In this document: positions 21,783 through 30,950 of the stretch, one piece after another
Layout: every line of letters starts with the position of its first letter
Position numbering within the stretch: the stretch's first letter is position 1
DNA from: Odontocerum albicorne
Taxonomy: Eukaryota; Arthropoda; Insecta; Trichoptera; Odontoceridae
NCBI GenBank assembly: GCA_949825065.1
Contig: OX463841.1
Location: forward strand, 18,670,479-18,734,478
DNA length: 64,000 bases
Reading direction: 5' to 3'
Position numbers and translations under genes: made by a program
Notes under the pieces: model-generated
What the model saw: only the letters and a program-made list of their open reading frames with translations
The model's database searches: none
What the model was told of the DNA's origin: nothing

Positions 21783-22066
21783 GTGTAAGTACAGTACCCG
21801 GTGGTAAGTAATACACATCGGGCTTAAGAAAGAGACTATCGGCCATAATCGGCTTTGTAGAGCGTCGTCTCTGTCATTCATACACGTGTTCCGTCGCGAT
21901 TTGTCAGCCGTTTAGCTGCTCTTTCTAGATACCGGACTGTTAGCGCATCATGCGACAGAGACGACGCTCTACAAAGCTGAAGTTAGCCGATTATGGCCGA
22001 CAGTCTCTTTCTTAAGTCCGATGTGTATTAAGTACCGCCGGGTACTGTATTACACTCCTTTAACGT
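21783..22066. mobile_element. foldback element with long terminal inverted repeats
   Basis: Left arm (21783-21895) and right arm (21950-22066) are inverted copies. The outer part reads AGTGTAAGTACAGTACCCGG on the left and GAGTGTAATACAGTACCCGG on the right (complement); both continue with TAATACACATCGG, CTTAAGAAAGAGACT, CGGCCATAATCGGC and TTTGTAGAGCGTCGTCTCTG. A short unique centre holds CGCGATTTGTCAGCCGTTTA. No coding sequence. The target duplication is unclear; TTAA occurs just outside each end (GTTAAC left, CTTTAACG right). Confidence 0.85.
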
Positions 22067-22829
22067 TAAGAAGTGCCGACTGAAATAGAGTATAACTCAA
22101 GTTTTGGGTTAATGGTAGAAAGAAGCATTTGGCTAGGTTAAGCTTTGAAGATACGAAGATAAAGTATTATAACTAACGAAAGTTTTACATGTTCGAAGAT
22201 TTTTACAGTTGTTTCAATTTGTTAAGAAGTAATAAGTATTCATATTCGGTTATGTTTTTTGACATAACCTTGATCATAAAAATGTCAACGCCTATGAAAC
22301 TTCGGCCATAATTTAAGCCAACTGAACGTGGCATAAACTCCGTAAAACATTTTAAACTCACGATAGTTTTATTAGAATTACTGTGCAAGAAACTAAAATT
22401 TGATCAAGTATAAAATAAAATAATATATTTATTCAATAATTGTTTCAAAACTACGATAATTTCTTAAATTGCTTTTGCATACTATCTAGCTCAGCCTCAA
22501 GCAGGTATAGCGAAATGGATTGTTCCTTTATTTGGTCGGGATGTTATAAGCAAACGAGAAAAAGCAAAAAAAATATTTTTAAAATATGTACAAAAAAATA
22601 TTATGTGACTAACGAAATTTGGAATGTTTGTGTAAATGTATCATATATAATGAATTGAATTCTATTAAAATGTAATATTAACAAAAATACGACGATTGTA
22701 TTATGTAAAATAAGATATCAGTTGACACAGTAGCAAGCTTTCATTCTCACTAAATCTTGTAATTGAAGTCGTACTAAATGTTTTTAGTTCTTTGTTAGTA
22801 TTACATGTTTACATATCATTAATAATTTA
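22067..22829. other. unassigned AT-rich sequence
   Basis: Only short open frames. No gene or repeat recognised. Confidence 0.5.
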
Positions 22830-22970
22830 GTCTTTATACATCCACCGCAGGACATAGGTCTTTCCATTCCTCCCAGTGTTGTATGTCCTTCATCCATCGA
22901 TCCCCGGCAAACCGCTTGATTTCATACATCCATCTTGTTGAAGAACGTCATTGTACCCTTTTAGCGGTTC
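22830..22970 (-). pseudogene. LINE 3' coding end (DRW..W.EWKDL type)
   Basis: The minus-strand frame reads WMYEIKRFAGDRWMKDIQ, then HWEEWKDLCPAVD and a stop. This matches the C-terminal signature of a large insect LINE group, (T/S)RWxxDIxxxAGxRWxxxAQDRxxWxxLxEA, at the end of its second reading frame. The conserved Arg-Trp, Gly and Trp positions are kept. Only about 45 codons remain; upstream sequence is not recognisable. Confidence 0.62.
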
Positions 22971-23228
22971 ATTGCCTTCACTTTAATATACGCTTTATTC
23001 ATATATCATTTTAAATGCGAACAATACTCGTATTACCACTCCTTTTTTCGCTTCAACTCGGCAATCCTTTCCACTACATTCCACACTTAAGTTTAACACA
23101 TTAATCAAACAAACTATTTTTCATAATTTTCCCTTATTTTTGTAAAAATGTCGATATTTTACGATTTAGTACGTTAATTTTAAAATATATAATTTCTTGT
23201 GGCATTAATAATAATAAAATAAGGATAA
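22971..23228. other. unassigned AT-rich sequence
   Basis: One TACTCGTA motif at 23025-23032; otherwise nothing recognised. Confidence 0.45.
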
Positions 23229-23362
23229 TTATAACGCCGTTTAGAGATCACTCTCCTCAAGGGCGCTCTAACTAGAGAATCGAACCCACTATTAATTATA
23301 ACGCCGTTTAGAGATCACTCTCCTCAAGGGCGCTCTAACTAGAGAATCGAACCCACTATTAT
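23229..23362 (-). repeat. LINE family C 3' tail, duplicated in tandem
   Basis: Two nearly identical copies of about 67 bp, each holding AACGCCGTTTAGAGATCACT, CTCCTCAAGGGCGCTCTAAC and GAATCGAACCCACTATTA. On the minus strand this is the 3' tail of the CR1-like LINE at 16.2 kb. No coding sequence is attached. Identical copies in direct repeat suggest either a tandem duplication after insertion or a second insertion at the first tail. Confidence 0.85.
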
Positions 23363-25276
23363 ATTGAAAGATTAAAAATATTACAAAAAAAATACAAAAA
23401 GTTTAGTGTCAGGATAGGAAGCTAGTGACTGCAGCCATTAAAAGAGTTAAACGTTACTTGAGCAAAATATATAAATATACACTCTCAATCATCTCTAAGC
23501 ATATTAGAATAACACGTGTTTATAGCTGATAAGTTACACTATGAATAATTCGAAAATCATACGAGTATAATAAAAAAATTAAAACACCTGCAAGGAAGTT
23601 AAATAACGCTGAAGTAAATGGGGGGTTCCTCATTACCTGAAGCTATTAACGCAATACAATTGAACAAAGCTTTATCAATTAACGAAATGTCTAATTTGAA
23701 CTTTCCTTGAGCCGCAATGTACCTATATCAGGTCACATGGAAAAGGCTTCAAATAAGGTTCGTTGGTAAGATAAGTTACGCAAGAAATACTTAAAGGAAA
23801 AGAGTTTTAGTTAGGCGCAACTCAAAAATAACATACAGGTTAAATTGGTCAAAATTATCTCAAAATGTAATTAAATAAAATGTTATACTTAAAGACTTCT
23901 GGCGAGTTATGTTTAAGAGCTATAAATAAAAAAATCAGAATCTACTTAGTGGTTCAAATTGTGGAATCAGAAACGAATGGATAAATATGCTAGAGGAACT
24001 TAAGAATTTATCGTTTGTTCAACTGCATTCAAATTGAACAAACCTCGCTCAATAACTCAACGTCTAATTTAAACTCTTTTAGTGCCGAAGACTCGTCTAC
24101 CTACCCACAGATCCAATGGGAAAGGCCAAAATGAATGTACGCATGAGTCATCTGGATCGTCTGCCCCGATTCTATCTAAGCGTCGTCACTCCTCGCTCCT
24201 CAGTGGCGTGGCCAACTCGCAGCCGAGCCGATAGTAAAATACCACGCCGCGCCTAGCCAGCCTATTCGGGGATTTGCCAAATCATTAGTTTCTATCAAAC
24301 TTGACACATCGCCACACAGCCTGGAAGCAGTTTGCCATTTCTTTGAAATGGAAAATCGTCGTTTTAATATGTCTGTTCTTTTACAACAGGTAAAACTATA
24401 ACAGTTATAGTATATGATTTATCCGAGTATTCCTTGAAAGCTACAATATTTTACCATTTGTTATAATCACATGTACTTCTAATCAACTTTTAAATTAAAA
24501 AGATATTATTTTTATTAAATAAAAATACGGAATGTTAAATAGACAATTTGATGTTTTGTTTGAAAAGAAAACGTAAAAGCCTGCCTAATAATAATGATCG
24601 ATAGCTTGTTTTATTTTTCCCTTTTAACCTAAGACAAAATAAAATCTCACCCAAATTCTGTCTTAAATAGATTTCACAAATGACAAAGTCAACAAATTTT
24701 AACGAAATTCAGCTGACAACTGTGATTATTAGTTGCGTACTATTTTATTAATTATTGATCTTGGTCATTTAAATCAAGCATTCGATCAATCCAATTTCGT
24801 AGACAAGATTAATTTTATTATTGATGCGCAACAACAAAAAGAAGCAATTATTCAAAACCTTTTACTATGGAAAATGTCTCATGTGCATATATAATAATAG
24901 TTGATCAAACGTTTTCTTATTGCCCCCAACTAATAAATGCCTCGTATTTAAATTTAACAGATTTAATGAAAATGTTGTCACTAAATAAATAATAATTGTA
25001 ACCTGCAAAATTGACTTCTTTTTAGTCCCATGACCCTCTAGATTCTGTCAATTTAAACATACTTTCACCATCTCGTCACATGACATGACGTATCGGTCAC
25101 CTAATATTTCTATGATTGAGGTTACACGACTATGTCTGTTAACTTCTACAATCGATCTTCAGAGCAAGTTTGAGATCTTTTTCAGACGATTCAATGGCGC
25201 CTTAATGTTTTGTTGATCCTCAAGACAATCAGTATGTATGTAAATTTTTACTCTTTCTGTAACCTTCTTTAAGGAG
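23363..25276. other. unassigned AT-rich sequence
   Basis: A G+C-richer patch at about 24150-24300 stands out but has no long open frame. One TACGAGTA motif at 23560-23567. No gene seen. Confidence 0.45.
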
Positions 25277-26727
25277 CACATTTCTGCTGTGTAAACGTAA
25301 TTAATACATCTCTTCAGGAGAAAATATTTCCATATGTTTGGGAGTCTGCTCTAGTCGTCCCAATTCTAAAGAAACAAAACGTCGTTGAATTTAAGGATCT
25401 ACGCCCAATAAGTATTCTCCCAGTCATATCAAAGATTTTGGAGAGATTGGTGTTCCTCCAGATATCGGATTATCTTATATCCAATGACCTATTGCCCAAG
25501 TATCAATCTGGCTTCAAGCCTAAATATAGCACAACGACGGCACTGAGCTGTGTGGTGGATGACATATTACGGCAATCAGATAAGGGAAAGGTTACTGCTC
25601 TGCTTCTGCTGGATTATTCAAGAGCTTTTGATACTGTCAATACAGATCTCCTGGTCTCTAAACTATCCTTTTTGGGGTTCTTAAAGAGTGCATGCCAGTG
25701 GCTAAAGAGTTTCCTAACTGGTAGGAGTCAACGAGTTACCACTAAAAATCAGGCTGGACTACGGGTGTTGTCCCACCCCACGAGCCTTAAAAATGGATGC
25801 CCCCAAGGGTCAATACTGAGTCCCCTACTCTTTAGCCTATATACATCCGATCTTCCAGATGTGATAAGGAACTGTAGCTACCACATGTATGCGGACGATA
25901 CTCAAATTTATTATTCATTTGGAAGTGATGAGGTTCAGTCTGCCACTCAACACATAAATGATGATCTCGAGCGGCTGATGATATGGTCTAAGAGGCATGT
26001 GCTTCTCTTGAACCCTTCGAAATCGGTTATGATTGTTATGGGTACAAGACAACAAGTCGAAAAGTTGAACGAGCCTTTGGAAATAAAGATTGGTAACTCG
26101 ACTGTGCCTATAGAAAGCGTGGTGCGCAATTTAAGTGTGTATATGGAATATGACTTAAGATTCGAGACTCACGTTAAAACTAAATTACAATGGGCTTTTT
26201 CGCGACTTAAAAATATTTGTCGCATCCGTCAAAACCTGTCGATTGAGGCTAGACGTAGAATAACCGACGCGCTCATTATCCCAATAGTCGAGTATGGTGA
26301 TTGCATCTATGGGCCGTGCCTTTTAAAGAAAACCGAAAAAAGTTGCAAAGATTACAAAATGCTTGTTGTAGGTATTGTTTCAACATTCCCCCCAGAGGAC
26401 GCATCTCCCCTTTTTTGAGAGCTTTTAAAACTATTAACATGAAACAAAGACGGTTTATTCACTTAAGCGTACTCATGGATAAAATTACCAGTACAAAAAT
26501 GCAACTTTATCTCTTCGAAAAACTGAATTGGGCTAGAAACTTTCACGGCTGTGAAACTAGAAGCAGAGAAACTCTTTTACTTATCCCAAACCATAATCTA
26601 ACACTATTCAAGGGATCCTTCTCATACTCCGCCAGCAAATGCTGGAATGAGTTGCCCCAGGCCTTGAAGGAGCGGGTGAATAGTTGTACCTTCAGATATG
26701 CTCTAAAGTGTTATCTTCTGGGTGGTT
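25277..26727 (+). pseudogene. reverse transcriptase, CR1-like, one frameshift
   Basis: About 480 codons of reverse transcriptase and C-terminal domain, kept open except for the frame change near 26330. All three core motifs (Asp in LDYSRAFD, the two Asp of YADD, and the PQGSILSP loop) are intact. Since only one lesion and a 5' truncation separate it from a functional domain, the insertion is younger than the other LINE fragments here. A full-length relative would add an apurinic-type endonuclease upstream. A recent chance insertion is more likely than a domesticated gene, because no start, promoter or splice site is evident. Confidence 0.85.
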
Positions 26728-27087
26728 AATAGGTTTCTCAGTGGTTAATGGGTCTCTTATTTGCTTTTTTTTTTCTTTCTTTTCTCTCTTTTCTGTGCGT
26801 GTGTGTTTGTGCGTAATCTTCTCATTCATTCTTATAAAACTGCTTAACTATTTCAATGTATTACTGCCTAACTATTTCAATGTTGTTTCAACTATTTCAT
26901 TTCCCATTTGTCATTCTACTTTTATAAAATTTGGACTCCTTTGAGGCTTTTCTTTTTTTCGTTCTTGCTGACAGTTAACCTGAGGTGGTATATGTGGGTT
27001 TACTTTTTATTTTGTTTTCTGCCATACGTTTTTGTTTTTTATTTATTTTTTAATCTAGATATGCGGGGGTGTGGGCCGGAAGCCAAA

Positions 27088-27147
27088 AAGAACACATTAA
27101 AAAGATAATACATGTTTTTTAATGTATTCTCTTTTTAATGTGTTCTT
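27088..27147. repeat. hairpin in LINE 3' untranslated region
   Basis: Arms of about 26 bp (AAGAACACATTAAAAAGATA on the left and its complement on the right, one mismatch) around an 8-base loop. It lies about 40 bp upstream of the presumed LINE 3' end and might be recognised by the LINE reverse transcriptase; that role is inferred. Confidence 0.8.
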
Positions 27148-27266
27148 GAAATGTGTCTAAATGTATTATGTACATACTGTGTTGCTATCAATAAACCTGT
27201 ATTTATTTAATTATTTTAATTAACTAGTAAACATCAAGTTATTTGAATAATGACCCTTTATATTGT

Positions 27267-27301
27267 ATTATCGCTTAGAATGCCAGATTCTAAGCGATAA
27301 T
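27267..27301. repeat. perfect 15-bp stem, 5-base loop
   Basis: ATTATCGCTTAGAAT, loop GCCAG, then the exact complement. It lies just outside the LINE 3' end. No T-run follows, so a terminator role is not supported. Confidence 0.85.
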
Positions 27302-28030
27302 GTTCTCGGCAAGATGGCCTTTTGATTTTCAGGCCATATTTTTCTAAAACTTTCGTTAAATTTAATTCTTTCTTTAGCTCCTTCGGAACAATTTAAGGAG
27401 CGCAATGAAGCAAGGAGTAACAGCGCTGTAATAACATTCGACGCGACGAAAGGCTATGACAGATTGAACCTTTCGATCGCCATGAATATTAGGTTTATGT
27501 ATGCAATTGGAACTTAGGGTTTCATCTTATAAAATTGTACACAGGAAATTTTCCCGATTGTGAGAAATTACCTATCAATATTGTCATTTTACATTAATAG
27601 TAAATTCCACTTCGAAATAAATTATGGATTATTCAACAATATATTCTAGATGAATTGAACGCATACGAGTTTAACAATATTTAGTTAATAATGTATTATT
27701 TTTTACTTTTTATAATACATATTTTGTAGTATTGAGAACGACTAGGTGCCGGTAGTTGAAGTTAACAATGTTATGGCTCGTTGCCATCCTTGAATTTAGC
27801 GAGACACGCTGCCCTGATCATTGGCGCTGATCGCCAAACCGAAACCCATCAAACTGAGAACTGCGTCCGAACTAACTATAGATAATATTAAAAACTTTCT
27901 GCAATCCGTATCAACATCATTTTTGATATCACACATTATTTTTACAGAGTGATTATTTGCCCTGCACGTTAAAAACGAAATAAAATTTAGGGCTCACCTT
28001 CATCATCTTCCCCTTATCCATTAAGACAAT
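27302..28030. other. unassigned AT-rich sequence
   Basis: No gene or repeat recognised. Confidence 0.5.
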
Positions 28031-28031
28031 T

Positions 28032-28190
28032 ACCCCCTGGCCTAGTTAGTAAGACATCTGTCTTTAGACAAGGAGGTTACAGATTCAATCCCCATCATTA
28101 CCCATTTATTTTTAAATAAGGCTGCAATCTGGTTTCCACCTAACACCTCTTTAAATATCAATAAACCCGACAAGTTATACTGTATACAAT
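28032..28190 (+). mobile_element. tRNA-headed SINE, family 1, copy 4
   Basis: Head TGGCCTAGTTAGTAAGACAT, B-box-like AGATTCAATCC (about 28081), body GCAATCTGGTTTCCACCTAA, and a shortened tail ATATCAATAAACCCGACAAG. The CTGGTTGGTTGG part of the tail is deleted. Confidence 0.75.
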
Positions 28191-28758
28191 GAAACCATAA
28201 TACGATACAATAATACAATTAGAAAAGTGGTTGCAGCGCTATTATGGTGCTCTTCCAAGTGAATCTGTCGTGAGTTCTCTGGGAAATGGCCTCGTTGTCC
28301 TGCTGAAGCCCATTTGAACACATTCATTTTCTCTCTCAATTCCACGTATTTCCTGGATGCTACGTTGAATAATATTTTCTCTTAATAAAAATGTGTGATC
28401 CTTCATTATGTTGATCGTAAATTAGTGAAATTACATTTATTCAATAAAATTTAAATTATAGCATAGTACTATTGTGCGAGTTAACTAAGATCTGGAGTTA
28501 TTTAATACCATGAAATATCAAAAGACGCCCTGTCTGATGTAGGTCAACTATTGAGAGGGGGAAAATACCACTTCGTAATACTAACATTGAAGAGCAAAAT
28601 CGAGGGTGGGCGGGAAATCAGCCCATCTTAGTTACGCAACCTTGGTAGGATTTTTGGCAGTTGAGGAATAAGGTATTTGCAGCCTACGTGTATATACGAG
28701 TATGTTATATTATTTATAGGTAAGGCATTAACATTGTGCAGGTTTAAAGACATTGTGA
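28191..28758. other. unassigned AT-rich sequence
   Basis: One TACGAGTA motif at 28695-28702. No gene seen. Confidence 0.5.
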
Positions 28759-28760
28759 TG

Positions 28761-28881
28761 TGTTTTATCAAACACTGTTTATTCCACTTTATGGGGATTG
28801 TATTCCACCATAAATTTAGATTGTATCACACCATGATGTGTATTCCATTATAAAGTGGAATAAACAGTGTTTGATAAAACA
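28761..28881. repeat. perfect 32-bp inverted repeat
   Basis: The arms 28761-28792 and 28850-28881 are exact reverse complements; the right arm holds GGAATAAACAGTGTTTGATA. The same sequence, with one change, ends the retroelement tail at 30.92-30.95 kb, so this is probably two tails of that element in inverted orientation. The loop of about 57 bases holds two further TATTCCA-type repeats. Confidence 0.85.
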
Positions 28882-29867
28882 AATCACTACGTGTAAATAG
28901 TTTTTAACCTTAACTGTCTATCCTTAACTGGCATACAATTCACATTCTTACCTTCCATGAGATTAATATTTTATTTTATTTTTTATTTGTTTTTTTCATA
29001 CACTAAGTCAAAGATGCGGTCATTGATGCAAATAATAAATCCACCTTATGTTTTTGCATGACAGTATTAAATAAACAAAATAAATAAATGTGAAATTACA
29101 TGATCTCGTCTGGAATACCACATTGAATTTTTTAAATATTTTTCCAATTAAATAAATCATTTTCAACGTTGCATGAAACCAATAATTGAAAACGCCCCGT
29201 GATTGACCGATGGCGTTGTGACGACATAACACCCGTCAAATTACTCACTCGGTGGCTAACAGTACATTGTTCGTTCATACTATTTCTGATAAATTTGTTG
29301 TAAACAACTAGTAAAAACATATGATAAATGTATCAGTTGATAAATCTATATATCATGATCGAGTGTTTTTTTCGCAAGCCCAATTGTTTTTTTGTGCATA
29401 TTTTCATAATATTACATTATTTAAACTTGTTTACTGTCATTTGTTTACTGTCAAGTATCTTGTTTAGGTAGTATTTGTGCATTTGGGCACTTTATATTAC
29501 TTTGTAATGCTCTCAGTAAAAATAAATGAAGACTAATGAAAAACGTAAAAAACTGTCACTAAAAACGTGAGCTTATGTATAAAATTGTGTGCGGTTCTAT
29601 GAACGCGTATAACTGTCAAATTTCATTAAAAGTTACGTGTATTAAATCACAAACTAAAACGCGCGCAAATTAGTGTTGCGATGGTTATTCAAAATTGTAT
29701 GGTAAAGTCAATATGATAAATCAATTGATATTTCATATCGTATCATAACTAGTAGAAAATAATAATAATATATTTCTAATTTTGACTTTATTTTATTATA
29801 AAAAAAAGTGAAATGGCGCTATTTTGTTCCGTACGATACAAGACAGCTTTCATCTCATAAAAAAATA
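28882..29867. other. unassigned AT-rich sequence
   Basis: Short open frames only (70 codons at 29020-29232, minus). Nothing recognised. Confidence 0.5.
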
Positions 29868-30155
29868 ATAAAAGTCCCAGTGTGGTAAAATAGTTCGTCT
29901 AGTAACAATACTGGCGTGCGCTAGACTTGTGAAAGTGTTGTTGCATCTTCACGTGCGGAAGTACGAGTACTCGTATTACTAACACGTGCGGTGACGAACT
30001 CCGAATTCCGTGCCTGCTCTAGGTGTTCTATACATCCAAGGCTCGATGAATGGGCTTGAAAATGAGTTTGCGTCCCGGCTACGCTCTTCTATATGTCCAA
30101 CGCCAGTTCAGATGTGTTGAACGGCACCATACAAATGAATGCATCTCCGGAGTAA
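29868..30155 (+). mobile_element. tRNA-headed SINE, family 2, copy 3 (head missing)
   Basis: Body segments AAAGTCCCAGTGTGGTAAAA, TAGTTCGTCTAGTAACAATA, GTTGTTGCATCTTCACGTGC and CGGCTACGCTCTTCTATATG match the family. Where the sister copies have a TAGTATTRCTAAC site this copy has a 12-bp insertion, giving TACGAGTACTCGTA (29962-29975). The 5' tRNA-like part is absent. Confidence 0.78.
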
Positions 30156-30254
30156 TCGTTAGTTCAGGGTGGCAGCAAACGACAGAAAGTAGAAAAAATA
30201 CCGCCCTCTTTCCTACGTCTAGTCTAGTCCAATCTTAACTTGTTATTTATTTAT

Positions 30255-30765
30255 TTCTTTATTATAATACTTCATTATAAAACAATCTGGCGTACTTATT
30301 GCCAGGTCGCAATCTCTTCAAACCAACCAGACAAAAGTAAATAAAGGAAGTTACATGGTCACAAAAAGTATTCAAATGATTATTCACCTTCAATCAGGAA
30401 TGAAACACGCTATACTATATTACTCGTACCAACTTGAAATGAAGAGTTTTTTCAATTCAAGTTAGTAATATAACATTTTAATGACGTAGCGAGTCTAATA
30501 TTGGTTTGTAACTAGTTCAAGAGTCTCACTGCATGGACAATAAAATATGACGTAAAATATTGTAGAAGAGCGGGGAACTAAGAAAGTCAATAAACAATCT
30601 TTGTTTGAACGTAACGCAAGTCCGTGATCCGAAAGATGCTGAATATTTTCGGCGAAATAAGAGGAGGTGGCGGGACAGTTAAGTATATTATACAACAGTG
30701 ACAATGTGTGAACTTTGCGTCTATTACTTATCAATGTTAATCTATTATTAATTTATTATGGATGT
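30255..30765 (-). pseudogene. LINE family A 3' end (C-terminal coding remnant and tail)
   Basis: Minus-strand frame 30734-30495 reads HTLSLLYNILNCPATSSYF, then AENIQHLSDHGLALRSNKD, then CLLTFLVPRSSTIFYVIFYC. These are the conserved C-terminal blocks (SLL..ILNCP..YL, H...LR....L..P..R.......F.......WN.LP) that follow the reverse transcriptase in a non-LTR group. The 3' tail at 30270-30340 on the minus strand is TCTGGTTGGTTTGAAGAGAT followed by GCGACCTGGCAATAAGTACG, shared with SINE family 1. A TACTCGTA motif at 30421-30428 lies inside. Sister copies at 47.7 and 52.5 kb. Confidence 0.75.
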
Positions 30766-30839
30766 TATGTTTCCTCCCTCCCTCCACCCACAGTCCCCAA
30801 CCCAAATGTTGACCGTTAGAAACGTGTATGTCGGTACCA

Positions 30840-30950
30840 GTTCGAACAGAAATCAGTCTTGTTTGTGCTCCCCTGATGATGAAGTGAAAGCCTTGAAACC
30901 GGTAGGGTAAACCGTTACAAAAAGTGAAATAAACAGTGTTTGATAAAATA
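30840..30950 (+). mobile_element. retroelement 3' tail with CTGATGA..GAAAC core
   Basis: CCCCTGATGATGAAGTGAAA, GCCTTGAAACCGGTAGGGTA and AGTGAAATAAACAGTGTTTG follow each other. The related stretch at 4.6 kb and the inverted pair at 28.8 kb show this is a repeated family. The order CTGATGA, short stem, GAAAC is that of a hammerhead ribozyme core; the three helices are weak by eye. Family identity (Penelope-like or other) is inferred. Confidence 0.5.

Larger units (their letters stand above)
25277..27200 (+). mobile_element. 5'-truncated CR1/Jockey-group LINE with reverse transcriptase
   Basis: Reverse transcriptase that copies the element's RNA at the chromosomal target. The frame is open from about 25277, upstream of the first start-like codon: IFPYVWESALVVPILKKQN, then FKDLRPISILPVISKILERL. 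Motif A is LLLLDYSRAFDTV, motif B GCPQGSILSPLLFSLY, motif C HMYADDTQIYYS at about 25880. The C-terminal part continues with SKRHVLLLNPSKS, then in another frame KKLQRLQNACCRYCFNIPPR and SFSYSASKCWNELPQALKE, ending at 26729. A single base missing from the A-run near 26330 separates the two frames. The endonuclease domain is absent. The 3' untranslated part holds a hairpin (27088-27147) and an AATAAA signal near 27190. The best-preserved coding sequence in the window. Confidence 0.9.

Noticed and set aside
25438..26418. Host gene with a reverse transcriptase domain
   Set aside because: 5' truncation, a frameshift and a LINE-type 3' end show an ordinary dead retrotransposon copy.
27267..27301. 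Rho-independent-type terminator
   Set aside because: No T-run follows and the organism is a eukaryote.
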